DNA from: Pseudomonadota bacterium
GTDB taxonomy: Bacteria; Pseudomonadota; Gammaproteobacteria; Steroidobacterales; Steroidobacteraceae
Assembly: GCA_003242495.1 (NCBI GenBank)
Contig: QGUO01000240.1
Span: 1-5,916, forward strand
Direction of reading: 5' to 3'
DNA length: 5,916 nt
The translations under genes were made by a program, and so were the position numbers. Positions 5,741 to 5,916 of this stretch are shown in pieces. The notes below the pieces were generated by a model. That model made no database searches. It saw nothing but the letters and a program-made list of their open reading frames with translations, and was not told where the DNA came from. Numbering within the stretch: position 1 is the stretch's first letter; every line of letters starts with the position of its first letter.

Positions 5741-5916
5741 TCAGTTGGGCGTGGCCGGACGGCCGTTGAAGGCGCTCACCGCCCCCGGCGGCACCTGGCC
5801 TAGATGCGCGACCTGCAATACCACGCCCTCGGCCGGCGACAGGCGCACCGCTTCGAGCGTCCCGAACACCTCGATGCGCGGCGCGGCCTGCTCGTCCGCG
5901 CCGACCACGCTCAGGC
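5741..5916 (-). CDS. flgD: Flagellar hook-capping (hook assembly scaffold) protein FlgD, C-terminal fragment
   Basis: Only the last 57 codons are present; the gene runs off the right edge, so its start and main domains cannot be seen. The visible peptide includes the segment PRIEVFGTLEAVRLSP and then VVLQVAHLGQVPPGAV, before a short Pro/Ala/Asn-rich tail ending in TGA at 5743-5741. The pattern of beta-strand, Gly, then a Leu-Gly-X-Val near the end fits the C-terminal region of FlgD, where the chain returns to the strand that closes the protein. FlgD is exported through the flagellar type III apparatus and sits as a cap on the hook tip while FlgE subunits add beneath it; FlgK later displaces it. 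The assignment rests mostly on position directly upstream of flgE, because FlgD C-termini are poorly conserved. The codons read cleanly with no frameshift. Confidence 0.85.
   Translation of the reverse strand, partial: LSVVGADEQAAPRIEVFGTLEAVRLSPAEGVVLQVAHLGQVPPGAVSAFNGRPATPN

Noticed and set aside
4243..5769. Plus-strand open frame of 508 codons opposite flgE
   Set aside because: Covers flgE on the opposite strand with low-complexity Arg/Gly/His content and no motif; explained by third-position GC bias.

Overview
The window is one unbroken stretch of a flagellar basal-body and hook operon, all read from the minus strand. In transcription order (right to left) it holds the 3' end of flgD, then complete flgE, flgF, flgG, flgH, flgI and flgJ, then the 5' end of flgK. 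The order flgD-E-F-G-H-I-J-K, with flgH directly after flgG, and the presence of both L-ring (FlgH) and P-ring (FlgI) proteins, point to a Gram-negative proteobacterium, most likely a GC-rich gamma- or betaproteobacterium. This is inferred from gene order and base composition; there is no rRNA or other taxonomic marker in the window.

Layout from the 5' end of the transcript: flgD tail (5741-5916; hook cap), a 64-nt gap, flgE (4264-5676; hook, a long 470-aa version), flgF (3524-4252; proximal rod, GTG start), flgG (2702-3490; distal rod), flgH (2008-2688; L-ring lipoprotein), flgI (864-1997; P-ring), a 55-nt gap, flgJ (371-808; rod-binding/cap protein, single domain) and flgK (1-374; first hook-filament junction protein, cut by the window edge). 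The other gaps are 10 to 33 nt, and flgJ and flgK overlap by 4 nt, so the genes are almost certainly co-transcribed. I see no promoter, terminator, RNA gene, mobile element or CRISPR array. The promoter presumably lies upstream of flgB or another early gene, outside the window.

The products work in sequence. FlgJ helps the rod (FlgF, then FlgG) assemble through the periplasm. FlgI and FlgH form the bushings in the peptidoglycan layer and outer membrane. FlgD caps the growing hook while FlgE polymerises, and FlgK replaces the cap to start the junction with the filament.

This is a conventional locus and I do not see an undescribed system. The most informative departure from the enteric pattern is FlgJ: it has only the rod-binding domain and lacks the C-terminal peptidoglycan hydrolase domain usual in gamma- and betaproteobacteria, so the muralytic enzyme that opens the cell wall for the rod must be encoded elsewhere. 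Lesser points are the enlarged hook protein, the GTG start of flgF, the ATGA coupling of flgJ to flgK, TGA at all seven visible stops, and the absence of cysteine from every mature protein seen except the lipidated one of FlgH.
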